The notes: a model not told the origin generated them from the letters alone. A stretch of DNA of 64,000 bases from Deuterostichococcus epilithicus (GCA_033439295.1 JAVTLE010000016.1:1302001-1366000), one strand, 5' to 3'. Positions 20,350-32,172 are shown, numbered from the stretch's first letter. Numbers and translations: made by a program.

Positions 20350-23185
20350 TCAAGCTGACTCCTTCTCCGTGGCGCGGTCCAGCTTGCCCACCAGCGCGTC
20401 TTCGTCCGGAACCTGGTCCTTCTTCGGCTTCTGTGGGACGCACAGACGTCGTCAGACTCTGCTCTAACAAAAAATTTCTTCCGTGGCATGTCTTCCACAG
20501 CACAGCACCTTGCTCTCGGAAGGTGCTCTCCTATGCAGATGTCGTTGTGTTGTGATGCTGCCCTTGGAAAATGCGGCTCGCAGTCTGACTTCCTCCCCCA
20601 GCATTCATTGCAGCATTGCCCACATGACAAGGCTGTTAACTACAGGGCAGCGGCAGGCTGTGATGGCTGCTGCTGCCGTGCGGCTGCCGTTGCTGGTGCG
20701 TCTTTGCAATCGCGACGATGGAAACCTGCGGCCGTCAATTGTCCGCACCTCGGCCTTGGCCTTGGAGCGCTCCTCGGCCTTCTGGCGCTCGCGTTTGATG
20801 ACCTCCTGCATCAACTCCTTCGCCGCGCCCAGCTTCGACAGCACGCCCTGCGCGCAGATGGCAATTGATATCACGAAAGTGTTTTGATAGAGCCTGGGTT
20901 TGGCGCAGCCTGCAGTGGACTGCGCTGGCGCCGCCTGGTGTGCTCGGCGACACACGTCGCCGCTCCGTCCGCATGCCAGGCTGTTGCAACAGGGCGGCCA
21001 GCCCCGGTCTCGCTAGGACTCCAGGCAGTAACACATACGCTTGTGCAATGGCCTCCTGACCATCTGCAGCAGCTTGCGACCGGAACCCCAAGCCATCTTC
21101 GTGTGTCCAGCACAGCTCACAGAGTGTGCCGTGCCACGGGTGTCACAGGGACGCTGGAGTTCACCTTGTAGGTGAGCAGGTCGCGATTGACGGCGCCCAG
21201 GCGGATGTTGAGCGACCCGACGAGACGCTCCAGGGCTTTAGGGTCCTTCGCGCCGCTCAGCTCCAGCAGGCTGCATGCAGGAGTCGGTTCAGTCAGAGAC
21301 ACACCTCCAAAACCAACTAGACCCTGCTTTGCGGTGAGGATCCTTGGTGCCGCCCTGCTCCAGCAGGCTGCGTTGACCACGCATCGGTGTCAGCCTCGAA
21401 ATGCCCGGACCCGGAAGCTGTGAGGTGCTCTGCCCGAGGATGGGCTTCAGGGCCTTGTGTTCCTTAGCGCCAGTCTCCTCCGCAGGCTGCCAAACAGCAG
21501 AAAGGACCTCCAAACAGGAGGCGGACGGGTCAGCAACATCCTTCGAGCAAAAGAGAATCAAGGCTTCTTGCGGTGTGTTTGCTTGGCACGATTGCTCGGC
21601 ACAGATCTGGGATTCTACCTTCTGCTACCTGTCAAAAACCGGTAGCGTGGCACGTCAAGGACTCCAACATTTAGTTTGGCTGCCGACACAGCAGATGGAG
21701 GAGCCCGACTGGACGGAGGCGCCCGGCTGGCGTCCTTTCTGCAGTCGCTAGCTGAGGGTGTAGAGCTCTGCGGCTCGCTGGGTCGCTGCTCCTTGGAGGA
21801 GGTCTCTCTTGGCCGCGACCACACACGTGGACCGCAAATGCGGCGGAGCGAGTGTGAGCAGCGGAGGCCCACCGGAAGAGGCCGATGGCCAGAAACTTAG
21901 AGTAGACGGCCTCCTTGCGCTCGAAGCGGCCAGCCAGGTCCGCCAGCGCCTTCTGCTCCTCGCCACCCTCAGCCTTGGGCGCCAGCTCCTCGGGGCCTGC
22001 AGTGTGGGGAGACAAACGTCTCACAGAGATCGAGCCGCCAGGAAAACCGAGCCTCCCTTGGGCGCCGACCTCCTCCAAGCCGGCAGGACAGCAGACGGAG
22101 GTCGTGCCGCATGGCTGAACATGCATGCAGCGGGGCAGGCACTGCAGCATGGAGGACGCTGGCCGCCAAAGCGGAGACAGCGCGCATGGGCGTCCGGCAG
22201 GTGCGCACAGCTCCAGTGGCGAGAGGCCTGCGACGCCCTGTGTCGCCTGACAGCCACCGAGGTGACTGCAGGCCACGGGCGCCAGCAGCTCGCACACCAC
22301 GCAAGCAGCAGCACGCCCGAGCACTGGCAGAGGATGCTGTCGAGGGCCTGTCATGCATGGACAACCTCACCCGACAGGCCCTTGACCCAGGACTCCCAGG
22401 CCTCTGCATCGCTGCGGGCGCGCGAGGGGTCCTCGTCCAGGGCCTCGACATAGGCCTTGAACACTGCGTCCTGCTCACTCTTCGGCAGGCCCTCCAGCAC
22501 CTGGTCGAACACCGACACAAAGCCCAGCGCCGCCACCTGATATTGACATGGGACAGCAGTCAAACTGCAGCGGCGTGAAACAATTCAGGCCACCTTGTTG
22601 GTTGTTTGAAGCTCCTGCTGCGCCGCCGCATGTCTATGCGTAAAATCGACCAACTTCTGCCGCCGGTTTTGCCACGAAACAATTTCATCTGCTAGAGACA
22701 TACATGTCCATGGTACGCACCGGGTTGTACTCGTATTTTTTGTTGTAGCGGATCAGGTGTTGCTGCACCAGCAGCTCCTGGACGACGGCGTCATAGATGC
22801 CCGGGAGCGGCTTTGGGTACGCGTCCCAGAACTTCCGTTTCGTCTCCGAAACCGGGGGCGGGTCCCATGGAGCTGCAACGAAAAGTACCAATAGAGCTGA
22901 TGTGATTGCTTTGCTTTAAGACAGCAGATGGGCAGACACGCAGAAGAGCTTCAGCGGCTGCGTGCAGCGGGTGGCGCGGCTGCGGAGCGTTTGCGGAGGG
23001 TGTGCCAGCTTTGGCCACAGGGAGCGGCCAGCAGCCCGCTTACCTGAGTCTGAGCTGGCGTGCACGCTGACGACCGAACGCCTTCGGACTGCTGCTGGCG
23101 CTGCGCTGCTGTGCACTGTCTCGCAACACCTGCAATCAGAGAAAGTATTCGGGTAATGATGCCCTGTATGAGCAGCCGACAGCAT
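20350..23185 (-). CDS. THF1: THYLAKOID FORMATION 1 (Psb29), chloroplast
   Basis: Thylakoid/stroma protein needed for photosystem II dynamics and thylakoid membrane formation. Exons (minus) 23185/23129-23044, 22872-22721, 22536-22371, 21996-21873, 21270-21165, 20847-20749 and 20430-20350 splice in phase; with the ATG at 23185 this gives 289 residues, close to plant THF1. Order of conserved blocks: basic transit-like VRRRSVVSVHASSDS, then PPPVSETKRKFWDAYPKP, ELLVQQHLIRYNKKYEYNP, LGFVSVFDQVLEG, DAVFKAYVEALDEDP, KFLAIGLFR, LVGSLNIRLGAVNRDLLTYK, a coiled-coil ELMQEVIKRERQKAEERSKA and a charged tail ending KESA. The start is the weak point: a TTGCAG acceptor at 23130 could instead join an unseen upstream exon. 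Introns at 21271-21872 and 21997-22370 hold tandem copies of the neighbouring exon edges. Confidence 0.95.
21236..21495. repeat. three tandem copies of a THF1 exon start in its upstream intron
   Basis: Copies begin at about 21242, 21339 and 21459 (offsets 97 and 120). Each reads roughly TCCTT.GCGCC...CTCC.GCAGGCTGC. The first is the real exon start (LLELSGAKDP on the minus strand) with its acceptor; the other two are diverged and lie inside the intron. Confidence 0.8.
21960..22090. repeat. second THF1 exon-start duplication
   Basis: The exon start around 21973-22002 (CTTGGGCGCC then CTCCTC...GCAG) recurs about 80 bp further into the intron at 22053-22082. Only the 10-base core and the acceptor-like end match well, so this copy is old or partly coincidental. 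Confidence 0.5.
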
Positions 23186-23896
23186 AGGAAACGCGTTCTT
23201 GTGTCAGGGAGACGCCCGGCCTGCTGCTCCGAGTGCCGATATGTCCCGCAGTCGCCAGAGAAGCGAACTGGATGCTGTCCACACTCTACTGTGCACCGTT
23301 TGGTGCTTGCCCCACGGGTGTCAAAACCGTCGAGACCAAATGCTGCGCCTACCTCTGCATCAACTTGTTGGCTGGGGCCCGAGCGGTGAGGCAGGCTGCT
23401 GCTGGCTGCGGGGTGCGACTCCGGAAGGACGAGCTGTTGCAGAAAGGCGTGCGCGTCAACGACGGAGCGTGCAGTCCCTGCATCATCGTCATGTTGACCT
23501 GATGTCTGTGAGCTTGCGTGATCAAACGTGGAAGTGCTGGATCATAAAGAAGGCCGTGGTGTGAGCAGCTCGGCTCTCCAGTGCTACACGCACTGCAGGG
23601 TTTAACGCTGATGATGAAATGCGCTACAGGGGGCAGCCGGGGCACCAATATGGTATGCCTCTGTCACATGCAACCAGGCATCGCAGATCGTGCTGAGCGC
23701 CCAGCTCACGACAGAAGACATCCAAGTGGAATGATCTCCTGACTCAGTGGGGCACAGCTTTTGGAATGGTGGCGTGGACGGCGCTCGACCGGTCGCACCA
23801 CAGTTTATGACGGCCAAACTGGGTGACGATGTGAAGATATCAAGGAAGAAAGATACTGAACAGCTGTGCTTGGACCGGCTTGAGTCCTGAACAGAC
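23186..23896. other. region between THF1 start and PSA3-like stop
   Basis: About 710 bp between two minus-strand genes. It should hold the THF1 promoter, possibly a missed first THF1 exon, and the 3' UTR of the upstream gene. No convincing coding exon was recognised. Confidence 0.4.
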
Positions 23897-25224
23897 TCAT
23901 GCCAGGTACGCCTTAGCGCGGGCGGGGCGGTCTGCAATTGCTTGGTGGACCAGGCCCTCATCGGCGCCGGCGCTGGCAAAGCCTCCAGACACGATCATGG
24001 CCAGCAGTTCCACCAGCTCTCCATCTACCGCAGCGCCGTCCGAAAGACCTGTGGCGTTCGGGTGATGAGACATCTGGGTGATGTGAAGCTGGCGGATATG
24101 TCCATGCATACCCATGAGCAGCAGATGCGTTGATTGAAGAGGGGCTAGCAGATCTATGCTCGCGGCATTCATCAAACATCTGATTGACCACACCTGGTCC
24201 GATTGTGCACAGACTATCGACCGCCAGAGCGAGCTGGTCTTTCAGAGCCGGGGGCGGCCTCTCGACGATGTCGTATTTCTGCAATTGGGCAGGGCAGCCA
24301 TGCATGTCAGGGCGCAGAGGTCACATATGCAGCTGGGCGCAGCCAGAGCCTTGCTGACGTGTGAGCATCATGCAAGGAATGCAAGAGCGTGCTGGCAAGC
24401 ACAGACCTTGAGGGCCTCGTCCCTGCCGCCCTGAAACCTGTCCATCTCAATCTCTGCGGCAGCGAGACAGCGAGAGAGCTTTTGGACCCAGCAGGTTTGG
24501 TTGTCTCATGATCAGGTGGCATTCAGACTGTATGCACCAGCCTACAGCCCAACGCATTTGCACCAAGCAGTGCAGACAGCAAACCGTCTTTCGCTCACCA
24601 ATGTCGAACCTGCATGCACAAACCAGTGCATCAGTGCACCAGCTGATGCATGGCACTGCACTCGATGCAGCCGCCCAGCGCTTCTTGTCCAAGATCTGCA
24701 TGTATCCCACAGCTGCAACTCGCTCACGTGACGCGTAGGCGCCTGGCTGCCAGGATGACGCTCCGCCCAGGCAAGAGTCCTGGAGCGTCATTGGCCATCC
24801 ATAGGCAGAACAGCACGTTTCGGCGGGATCCCTCCTGCAGGTTGCATCACTGAACGGCATGTTGCAGATAAGTCAACGATTTAGACACATGCAAAAAATC
24901 GGTCAGCTAGTCAGACACGACGTTGCTGCACCATTGTGGGGGGATGAGAACAAGCTGGCGGACCTTGCCAAACTTCTGCTCCCACTCGTACACCGCCTGA
25001 TCAAACCCGGGCGGCGCGGCGTCCAACATTGTCCTGCAGTACTCTGGATACGAAAGCACATCGCTGCCTACGCCGCCGCCGGTGGCCGTGAGCCGTGATA
25101 AGAGCCCAACGATGGGCAGCGCCGCCTGAATCTTCCGTGCGACCCGCTGTACGCCGCCAGCAAAGCCTCTGCATGCACGCGGCACTGGAGTCGTCACGAT
25201 TGGCATTACCAGATTCTGGTCCAA
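23897..25224 (-). CDS. PSA3: PSA3-like photosystem I assembly factor (tentative)
   Basis: Supported exons on the minus strand: 25224 to about 24980 (contains LPIVGLLSRLTATGGGVGSD and LSYPEYCRTM, ending YEWEQKFGK before a GTCCGC donor), 24453-24407 (EIEMDRFQGGRDEALK), 24278-24194 (KYDIVERPPPALKDQLALAV, ending CTIGP) and 24048-23897 (LSDGAAVDGELVELLAMIVS...ARAKAYLA, stop). The last three splice in phase. One or two exons between about 24970 and 24460 are missing from my model, and a transit-peptide exon may lie upstream of 25224. The block order resembles the plant chloroplast protein PSA3, a photosystem I assembly factor, but this rests on recalled family features, not an alignment. Its neighbour THF1 is also a thylakoid-biogenesis gene. 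Confidence 0.5.
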
Positions 25225-25923
25225 AACCCTTGCAAGACGCTGGGCAAGGACGTGATAGACAGCTTTGAATCAATGTCGCACCCCTGCTGCGCGGCATTAG
25301 CTGCAGCCACTGCGTGCAGGCGCCGATGGCTCGCCGAGCGGCGGCACTGCACATGTGTTGGCCTCCGCTGCGATATGTGTGCGGGCTGAAAAGCCAGTCG
25401 CCACCCTGCACGCGTGTCAAGTTCAATGCATGTGTGGCCTTGAGAGCACGATGCACCGCGACACACAATGTGCGCCTCCCGCAAGCAGCGTACCGGCAGT
25501 GACGTGTGCCCTTGGCTGCTGGTGCATCTGCATGTTCGGATGCATGATTGCCTGGTCCTGGTCCAAACGCCAGATGGTTTGTACTGACTGCCGGCCACGG
25601 GCTGCTGCAACAGAGGTTTATATTACGTGCTGAACTGGGATGTGGACTTGTCGCTCTGCTACTGGTGTGAAGAGTGCGCCACAAGGATTTACAACGATGT
25701 GGAGAATACGATCTGCGGCACGATAGCGAATGGCATATGGACGAGCTGGCTGCCTGCGCCTGCGGATCTGGTGGATCAATGCAGGATCTCATTCGCTCCG
25801 GGACACCGCCAACAACGTTGCGCCTTGCATTGATGCGCATTGCCGCACCGCATCAGCAGATTATGTCATTTCAATTGAGGCACAGCCGTCGCGTCATCTG
25901 CAACGCCCCGCCAGAGCACAGCA
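25225..25923. promoter_or_regulatory. divergent region between PSA3-like and SET-domain genes
   Basis: About 700 bp between outward-facing genes. Open frames occur on both strands but none shows recognisable domains. A transit-peptide exon of the minus-strand gene could lie here. Confidence 0.35.
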
Positions 25924-26759
25924 ATGCCAGCCGCAGCTGGCGGCGTCAGCCACTCTGGACAGGACGTACAGCCCACAGAGCAGCAGACAGGCCCGCCGGC
26001 AACTGTTGTGTTCAAAACATCTTACACCAACGAAGAGAACGGGAGAGGTAGCCTGCGCTTGGCATGCAGTGTGCTTCTACTGATGGCGGAAGGGCTTAGT
26101 GCAGCCTCGTGCCCCATCTCCCTTGAGCGTCTGCAATCACTGCAGGCGTAAAAGCTACAGAGAAGATCTCCAGGGGCGCGCTAGTGGAGACTTCCCACTG
26201 CATCCTGGTGCCACAGCGGGAGTACGATGACCATGGCAGGTGCCGGTTGCGCTTGCGGCGCATGCATGTTGCTGCGTGTTTTCAGCACAGCCGATGTTCG
26301 ACCAATTGCTGGTGATCCTCCGCAGGCACACGGTCCTTGAAAACTATCTGTTCCATGGAAGAGAAGGCGACATGCTGTTGGCGCTCGGCCTTGGATCCCT
26401 GTTCAATCACAGCAGACGGCCCAATCTCGATTACAGAGTCGACGGTCGCGAGCACGTGAGAATCGACAGCGACAGAGTAGTGGAACGTGCTGGCTGCAGC
26501 CGTGCTGTTGCTTGTCCACTTGACATGGACTGGCGCTTAGAACGTGCACGCCTTGCAGATACCTTGATACCTAGTGCTTGCGGCGCAGGTGATCAGGTTC
26601 TACGCAGCACGGCACATTGATGCCGGAGAAGAACTGAGTATATATTATGGCACCCGCTTGTGGTTTGAGGACAAAACAGATGACCACATTACAGGGTCGC
26701 CGGCCGTCAGCTCGGATGATGACGATGATGCCAAGGTTCTGGCTCGGCTCCAGCTGTGA
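25924..26759 (+). CDS. small stand-alone SET-domain protein (putative lysine methyltransferase)
   Basis: Exons 25924-26047, 26146-26239, 26326-26455 and 26589-26759 join in phase to 172 residues. SET signatures in order: GRGVKATEKISRGALVE (N-terminal GxG-type entry), HCILVPQREYDD, ALGLGSLFNHSRRPNLDYRV (the NHS substrate/cofactor motif) and IRFYAARHIDAGEELSIYYG (ELxxxYG catalytic-Tyr motif). The C-terminus is acidic (SSDDDDDAK). No pre-SET, post-SET cysteine cluster, PHD or other module is present, so this is a minimal SET protein, like small SET proteins of algae, bacteria and fungi. The substrate is unknown and may not be a histone. An apparent continuous frame across 26240-26325 was rejected because splicing there gives a better SET alignment and phase. 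Confidence 0.75.
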
Positions 26760-27321
26760 GACCCGTCAAGTCCGGACGAGTGGCTAGGCCTTATCCATGG
26801 CCAACAGGATCTGAGGCAGAATGAGGCCGGCTGCAACCTCATGCTGCAGTCTGTTGTAAATGCGCCACCAAGGTGAGCTGCCATGACAGGACGCCAGGAA
26901 GCAAACGTCGCAGGTGCTGCGACTGCTAGAAGTTGGAACTTCTCTAAGCCTTCCTTAAGGATGCAGCTTTGATTGCAGGTGCCACGGGCCTCCAATATTG
27001 GCAGAGTCACTGTGCGGCTGTGCCGTGCGGATTGTAAATATGGGAGGTAAAGGGCGGATACCTCCTCAGATGGTCTAGGAATGCACTGGCTTGGATTCTG
27101 ACACGCTGTGTAAGAGACTACCTCGTGGGAAGCGCTCCATGCCCCTGCCCAAATCGGCAGCTTGTCACCGCCAGAAGTTTGGCAGGCGGCGCGCAGGGAC
27201 TCGCACTGCTGGTTTTGTCTCCGGTCCCAGCAGTCGCCAGGATGAGTGCAGCGCCACAGGCAGTAGTGCTGGAGTGACCCAGACACCGCGGATCAGATCA
27301 GTAAACGAGACGTTGACCACC
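26760..27321. promoter_or_regulatory. intergenic region: SET gene 3' end and uL15 promoter
   Basis: About 560 bp between two plus-strand genes in tandem. No additional coding exon or RNA gene is visible. Confidence 0.4.
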
Positions 27322-28990
27322 ATGGCGGCTCAGTGCCTTGCTGCGGGCAGCCTGGCAGCGCAGCGCCAGGTGAGCCTGGGCCTGCTGACGGTCCATGCTG
27401 GTTCCTTTGCCACAGTTTGCCAGCAGTGCTGGTTCTGGCCGGGCGCTGGTAGCAGGACACTTTCGCGTTACGCAAAGTTCAGCCGCTTTTGTGGCAGGGG
27501 CGTTGCGCGATTGCCTGATACGTCGACTTCCGTGTAATCTGCTGCCACGGTTCTGCCACTCAGCTGTAGTGCCCGTTACCCGCAGGTGGCCTCGCCAGCC
27601 AGCAGCTCAGCCTTCGTACAGGGCCGCGTCCTCAGCGTGCCCCGGCCGGCAGCCGCACGATGCAGCGCGCAACGGCTGGTAACCTTCGCAGCGGCACCGC
27701 AGGCAGAGCGGCTCAGGTTGAACAACCTGTCGCCGCAGGACGGCTCTCGCCGCAAGGCGACGCGGAAGGGGCGCGGATACGGCGCAGGCCAGGCAAGCAT
27801 CCTCTGGCGATGCATTGGTGGATATCTCGGCAGTGTGGCCCCGAGAGCAGCGACCTGCCGGCGTCGGCACGCTCGCCTTGGGCTTGCCTGGTGAGGTGCC
27901 CAGCTGCGGACCCGGCTGATGACCTGGATGCTGATGCAGACGGTTTGTGCATGCAGGGCGGCTCGTGCGGTTTTGGCATGCGTGGCCAGAAGTCGCGGTC
28001 AGGCAGCGGCACACGCCCCGGATTTGAGGGCGGCCAGACGTCGCTCTACCGGCGGCTCCCGAAGCTCAAGGGTATCGCAGGAGGTGCGTGCGGGCCTAGC
28101 ATTCGAGTCATACGACGATAGGAAGCCAACATGTCAGATGCAAGCTGCAATGACGCATAATCAAAGTAAACTTCACAGCCACCTTGTGCACTTCTGGTTT
28201 CGAGACTCGAACGGCGGGTCGAGTTGAGGTTTGCTGACAAAATGTATAGCCGCATGGTTCTGAAAGGAACTGTGTTCTCATGCGTTGCCCTCTCCAGGCA
28301 TGCCGGCGGGCGTGGCAGACTTCAACGTCATCAACCTTGGCGACCTGGAGCTGAAATTTGCCGAGGGTGAGGAGGTGTCGCTGGAGACGCTGAAGGAGAA
28401 GCGCATCTTCAACCTGTCCGGCCGCGAGGCCAAGCTCCCTCTCAAGGTGAGCGGACGTCAGACTGGTGCAGGCGGAGCAGGCCTCACGGTCGCCCAACGG
28501 CCCATGAAATTGACAGCATTGCATCCATGCATGGCCGCCTGGAACCAGCAGATGAACATGTCTGGGCAATGATGATAGTACGAATTACGTTCTTTCCGAG
28601 GGCAGCAACTGCCCGCTGTGGAGACAAAATTACACCTCTGACAAACTGATGCCCACATCATGCTCACCAGACAGGGCACTTCACAGACATATGCACACCA
28701 TGCACATGCCAGCACCTGCGCCGCAGCTCGTGTGGAAGCCATCCGAGCATGCTTGTCCGAGGTCTATCCTGACACTTGTCCTGACGCGCCTGCAGGTGCT
28801 GGGTGACGGTGACCTGCCCTTTGCGCTGACAGTCAAGGCAGAGACGTTCAGCAAGGCGGCGCGGGAGAAGATCGAGGCGGCGGGCGGTACCGCCGTGGAG
28901 GTGCCCCGCAAGCCCACCTGGACACGCAAGCTGCACGCGCAGCGCCTCGCGGCCGCCGGTGGTGTGAAGGGTGCCAAGGCAGCCAAGTAA
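27322..28990 (+). CDS. PRPL15: chloroplast 50S ribosomal protein uL15 (L15)
   Basis: Exons 27322-27369, 27586-27792, 27957-28083, 28298-28446 and 28796-28990 join in phase to 241 residues. The N-terminus ([16 protein letters not shown] then Ser/Ala/Arg-rich sequence to about [12 protein letters not shown]) is a plausible transit peptide. The ribosomal signature follows: [54 protein letters not shown], then [10 protein letters not shown], and C-terminal [19 protein letters not shown]. The long form with transit peptide and bacterial-type GFEGGQTPL-like motif identify the plastid rather than the cytosolic protein. The second intron appears to use a GC donor at 27793-27794 (exon ends GYGAGQ, next exon starts GGSCGF). 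Confidence 0.95.
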
Positions 28991-29524
28991 TGAGGAAGTG
29001 GAGGCGGGAATGGTGTCTCAACAACAATCACTGACATTGGACCAGGGGTCTTCTGCCCGATAACCACATGTTGAAACTGTCGTCAGGTAGCGCATTCTCT
29101 GCAATGCACCTACAAGCGGGCTTTGTAAACGATTCTGCACCAGTTACTGCCTCTCATCTCCACGGCTACCTCTTCATCCTCCCCTGAACGAGCGGAACTC
29201 TGTCTTGGTGCTGGCAGCTCTGACACGCTGGCAACCACATCTCAGAGTTTCCTGACCTGGAGTCGACAGCAGCTCTCGCCGCGCCCCAGACATGACGGCT
29301 GCTCGAACGCCACTCCGTGCTTGTCCAGGTTCTCAAACCTGTGTAAGGCATTTCGAACATCCAAAGCAAAACTGAACAGATGACGCCTTCCATCCTAGTG
29401 CAGTAGCTGCTTTCGAGCAGGGCCACTACTCCAGCGTCACACGATATGCAAGGACTCCAGACGCACCAGATTCGGTCCACTGAACAGCATGTGGCCGATG
29501 CCAGCTGGGGCACGCCCTCTGCCG
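28991..29524. other. convergent intergenic region
   Basis: About 530 bp between the uL15 stop and the 3' end of the next minus-strand gene. Open frames exist on the minus strand, but they lack coding character. I see nothing specific. Confidence 0.4.
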
Positions 29525-31245
29525 TCAGCACATCATGATACAGGCAGCGACTGATGGTGAGGCTCGCCTCCCTGCGCACACAGTCTGCCTTGAATGAACA
29601 TAGATCACCACGAGTCCGGCCGCTTGCGAATGCGAAGAGCGCAGCAGGCGCATGCCAAGAAGGTATGCCTCAAACTGCGGACAAGACGGGTCAGCAAGCC
29701 AACAGAGGCATGTGCCGACCTGTCCCCGCGCTGCAGCTCGGATTGGAAGCCGGCCCCCTGGTCTAGCTGCAGCGCCCGCAGCCGCGCCGACTGCCATGCG
29801 AATGGCGAGCGGGACAGCATGAGCGTCCCGCGCAGCATGACCCTATGGCAATAGCACCAGCAGCCACGTTGGGGATTCGGTGTCCTCGCTGCGACATGAA
29901 ACCCTGCCTGGGAAACCCTGCCACACGGGGTCTACAGCAGTCACAGGCAGCGGCGCCATGCTTCAGGAACACATCAGACAAGGGAGCTGACCTCAGCGCC
30001 GGGCTGGCCTGGGCGCCCATGTGCTCCTTGAGGAGCTGCAGCAACTCCTGCGGACGCAAGGTGTCGAGCGCTTGTCGCTCACAGCCGAGCTGCAGCTTGC
30101 GGCGGACGGCTGTGGCTCGTTGCTGTGTCAGAGGCATGCACCCACGCTCCTGATGGCAGGGCACGTGGGGCGTCTTTCAGCGGGCACACCTTGTCGTCCC
30201 GAACCCACGGCGACAGCACGCGATAGGACGCCAGCAGGAGCGCGGCCACCTGCAGCACGAAGTGTCTCCAAATAGGTGCGGCGGCAGCAGCCAAGTTCCG
30301 GGTCCCTGCAGTGCTGCATGTTTCTGATGCGGTGCGTCGGGACTCGGCCTCCGGCACACAGTCTCCTTGGGCGCAGTCGTGGTTGCCCCTGTCGGACCGG
30401 GCTGCGCGAGAGGCGCATACCCCGAATGCTGCGCGGTGGAAGTTCAGCGCATTGGGCAGCAGTGGCAAGCCACCCACCGCGGGTAGCGTAGCCATGCACA
30501 GCCAGCAAGACAGAAGGGCGAACATGAGCGTCTCTGCACAACCCTGTTTTGGAATGAACGAGCCCCTCCTGCAGGTGCGTCTCCGCGCGGCCATCCACGA
30601 CTCGATCCTGGTGCCGCTCCACCAGCTCGTGATACTTCTCGTTGATGAGCCGTGTGACCAGCTCCTCCCGGCCCAACAGCTGCGGAAACTGTCTGCGCGA
30701 CGCGGAGGGACTTGAGAGTGAAGGTCAGCGAACGACGGTCAAGACACACCATTGTCTGGCGTGAGGGCACAAAGATTGCGGCGGCTGGCGCACCTGCAGC
30801 GAGCCTGGATGCCGCGAATCCACCACTGCCTGTTCTTCTCCTGCAGCCATTCCCGTGCCGCTGGGAAGTGCCGTTCCAGCCAGTGCGTCGGCTGGGCGTC
30901 TCCACCTGGCGCGACAGCCGGCTGTTGCACCGATGCTGCCGTGGGACAGCTCGCCTGATGGGGCTGACCCCCTCCGACATCAGGCACGTCAGCGTCAGGG
31001 CGCCGCCGCTGTTGCTCAGGCGTACTAGCTGCCGAATGCTGCGCCGGTCGGGCTTGCTGCCTTGCATCTTTCATGCGGGACAACACTGCGTCCAGGGGCG
31101 AGGGTGCGATGGCATCATCGTCGAGCGCATATCCGCGACGCTGCCGCTGTGCCACGCCAAGAACCGCTGTCACTGGGTTCGCGCTTGGCTGAGCAATCAA
31201 ACGGCCGATTGCATGACGCAAATCTTTGAATCTCAGTCGCTGCAT
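29525..31245 (-). CDS. unrecognised gene, possibly mitochondrial protein
   Basis: Exon-like blocks on the minus strand: an N-terminal block from the ATG at 31245 (MQRLRFKDLRHAIGRLIAQ, Arg-rich and devoid of acids except one Asp, so a possible mitochondrial presequence; later WLQEKNRQWWIRGIQ), a block at about 30690-30575 (LLGREELVTRLINEKYHELV), about 30245-30190 (VAALLLASYRVLSPWVRDDK, a possible membrane segment), about 30130-29995 (LDTLRPQELLQLLKEHMGAQ), about 29860-29720 (MLRGTLMLSRSPFAWQ...GAGFQSELQRGD) and about 29685-29525 (FEAYLLGMRLLRSS). Donor/acceptor pairs are present at several junctions and two join in phase, but the full model is not secure. I do not recognise a family and assign no function. 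Confidence 0.4.
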
Positions 31246-31542
31246 GTGGGCTGGTCTGCTCGATGTGTCCTAGTTATTGGTCAGGCGCGCGACACACATG
31301 CTTGGTGTGCGCAGCGCCAGGCCAACTGCAGACAGACAAGGTACCTACTTCAATAGGATGCTGGTCAGTCAACGGTCACACATGACACAGCGTGGTGAAG
31401 CTGCACCTCGCAAACGGTGCATGACAAAACATTGCGTCATCGTTAAACCCTGCCCGCGCAATTTTGCTCGGAGCGAGCAAAGCCACCCGCAGGAGTTCAG
31501 CGAGGCGACAACTTGCGCGATGAGGTAATGCCTCCGTGGTGA

Positions 31543-32172
31543 CTAGCCGTAGGACTGCGATGGCGGCATGAGGCTTGCTGGCTGGTCCGATGGCCTCCCC
31601 TGCCGACCCACCGACAACTGCTGATGCAGCCGTACCAGCTCCAGTGCAGATTGAAGAGGTGGGTCACCTCCTGCAGATTGGCACGAGAAACAAGTCACCT
31701 CTTGGCTGCAAGCTGCAACCTGCGAAATCGCCACCACCACGTGACAAGATGCTGCAAAACTGCTTTGCATTCATCGTATGTCAGAAGCGCTGGCGCTTCA
31801 AGCATACGTCTGAAGCTCGGTGGATTGACAGGTGGAGAAACTGGTGAGGTTCGCCATCACATCGACCATCGGCGAGGCGGCGTCCCAGCACGCCAACTGG
31901 AAGGCATGGTCATGCGCCATCCTCGAGGGCTGCGTCAATGCAAGGGGCTGGCAGACACGCAAAAGCCGATCAAGTATGTGGGGAACGTCAACCTGGGGCA
32001 GAGGGCAGGAGCTGGCATCCATGTCGCGCGAGCTCGATGGTCTGGGATGAGGCGACGGACGGCAACGCCACAGTCCACTGGACAAATGCTGCGGGATGCC
32101 TGGCGCTTGTGGTCGTATATTGGGTCGCGATGTGATTGCTTGTGGTTTGTGAACTGCATGTGGATTAGACAT
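31543..32172 (-). CDS. possible small gene of unknown function (doubtful)
   Basis: Two blocks on the minus strand look weakly coding: 32025-31870 (VDVPHILDRLLRVCQPLALT followed by MAHDHAFQLACWDAASPMVD) and 31680-31543 (PPLQSALELVRLHQQLSVGR ending MPPSQSYG and a stop), the second after a credible CTGCAG acceptor. The plus strand is also open across much of this stretch. It could instead be 5' or 3' flank of neighbouring genes. No homology recognised. Confidence 0.22.

Noticed and set aside
26240-26325. Coding stretch MFDQLLVILRR between SET exons
   Set aside because: Including it breaks reading phase with the exon before; splicing it out gives a continuous SET domain.
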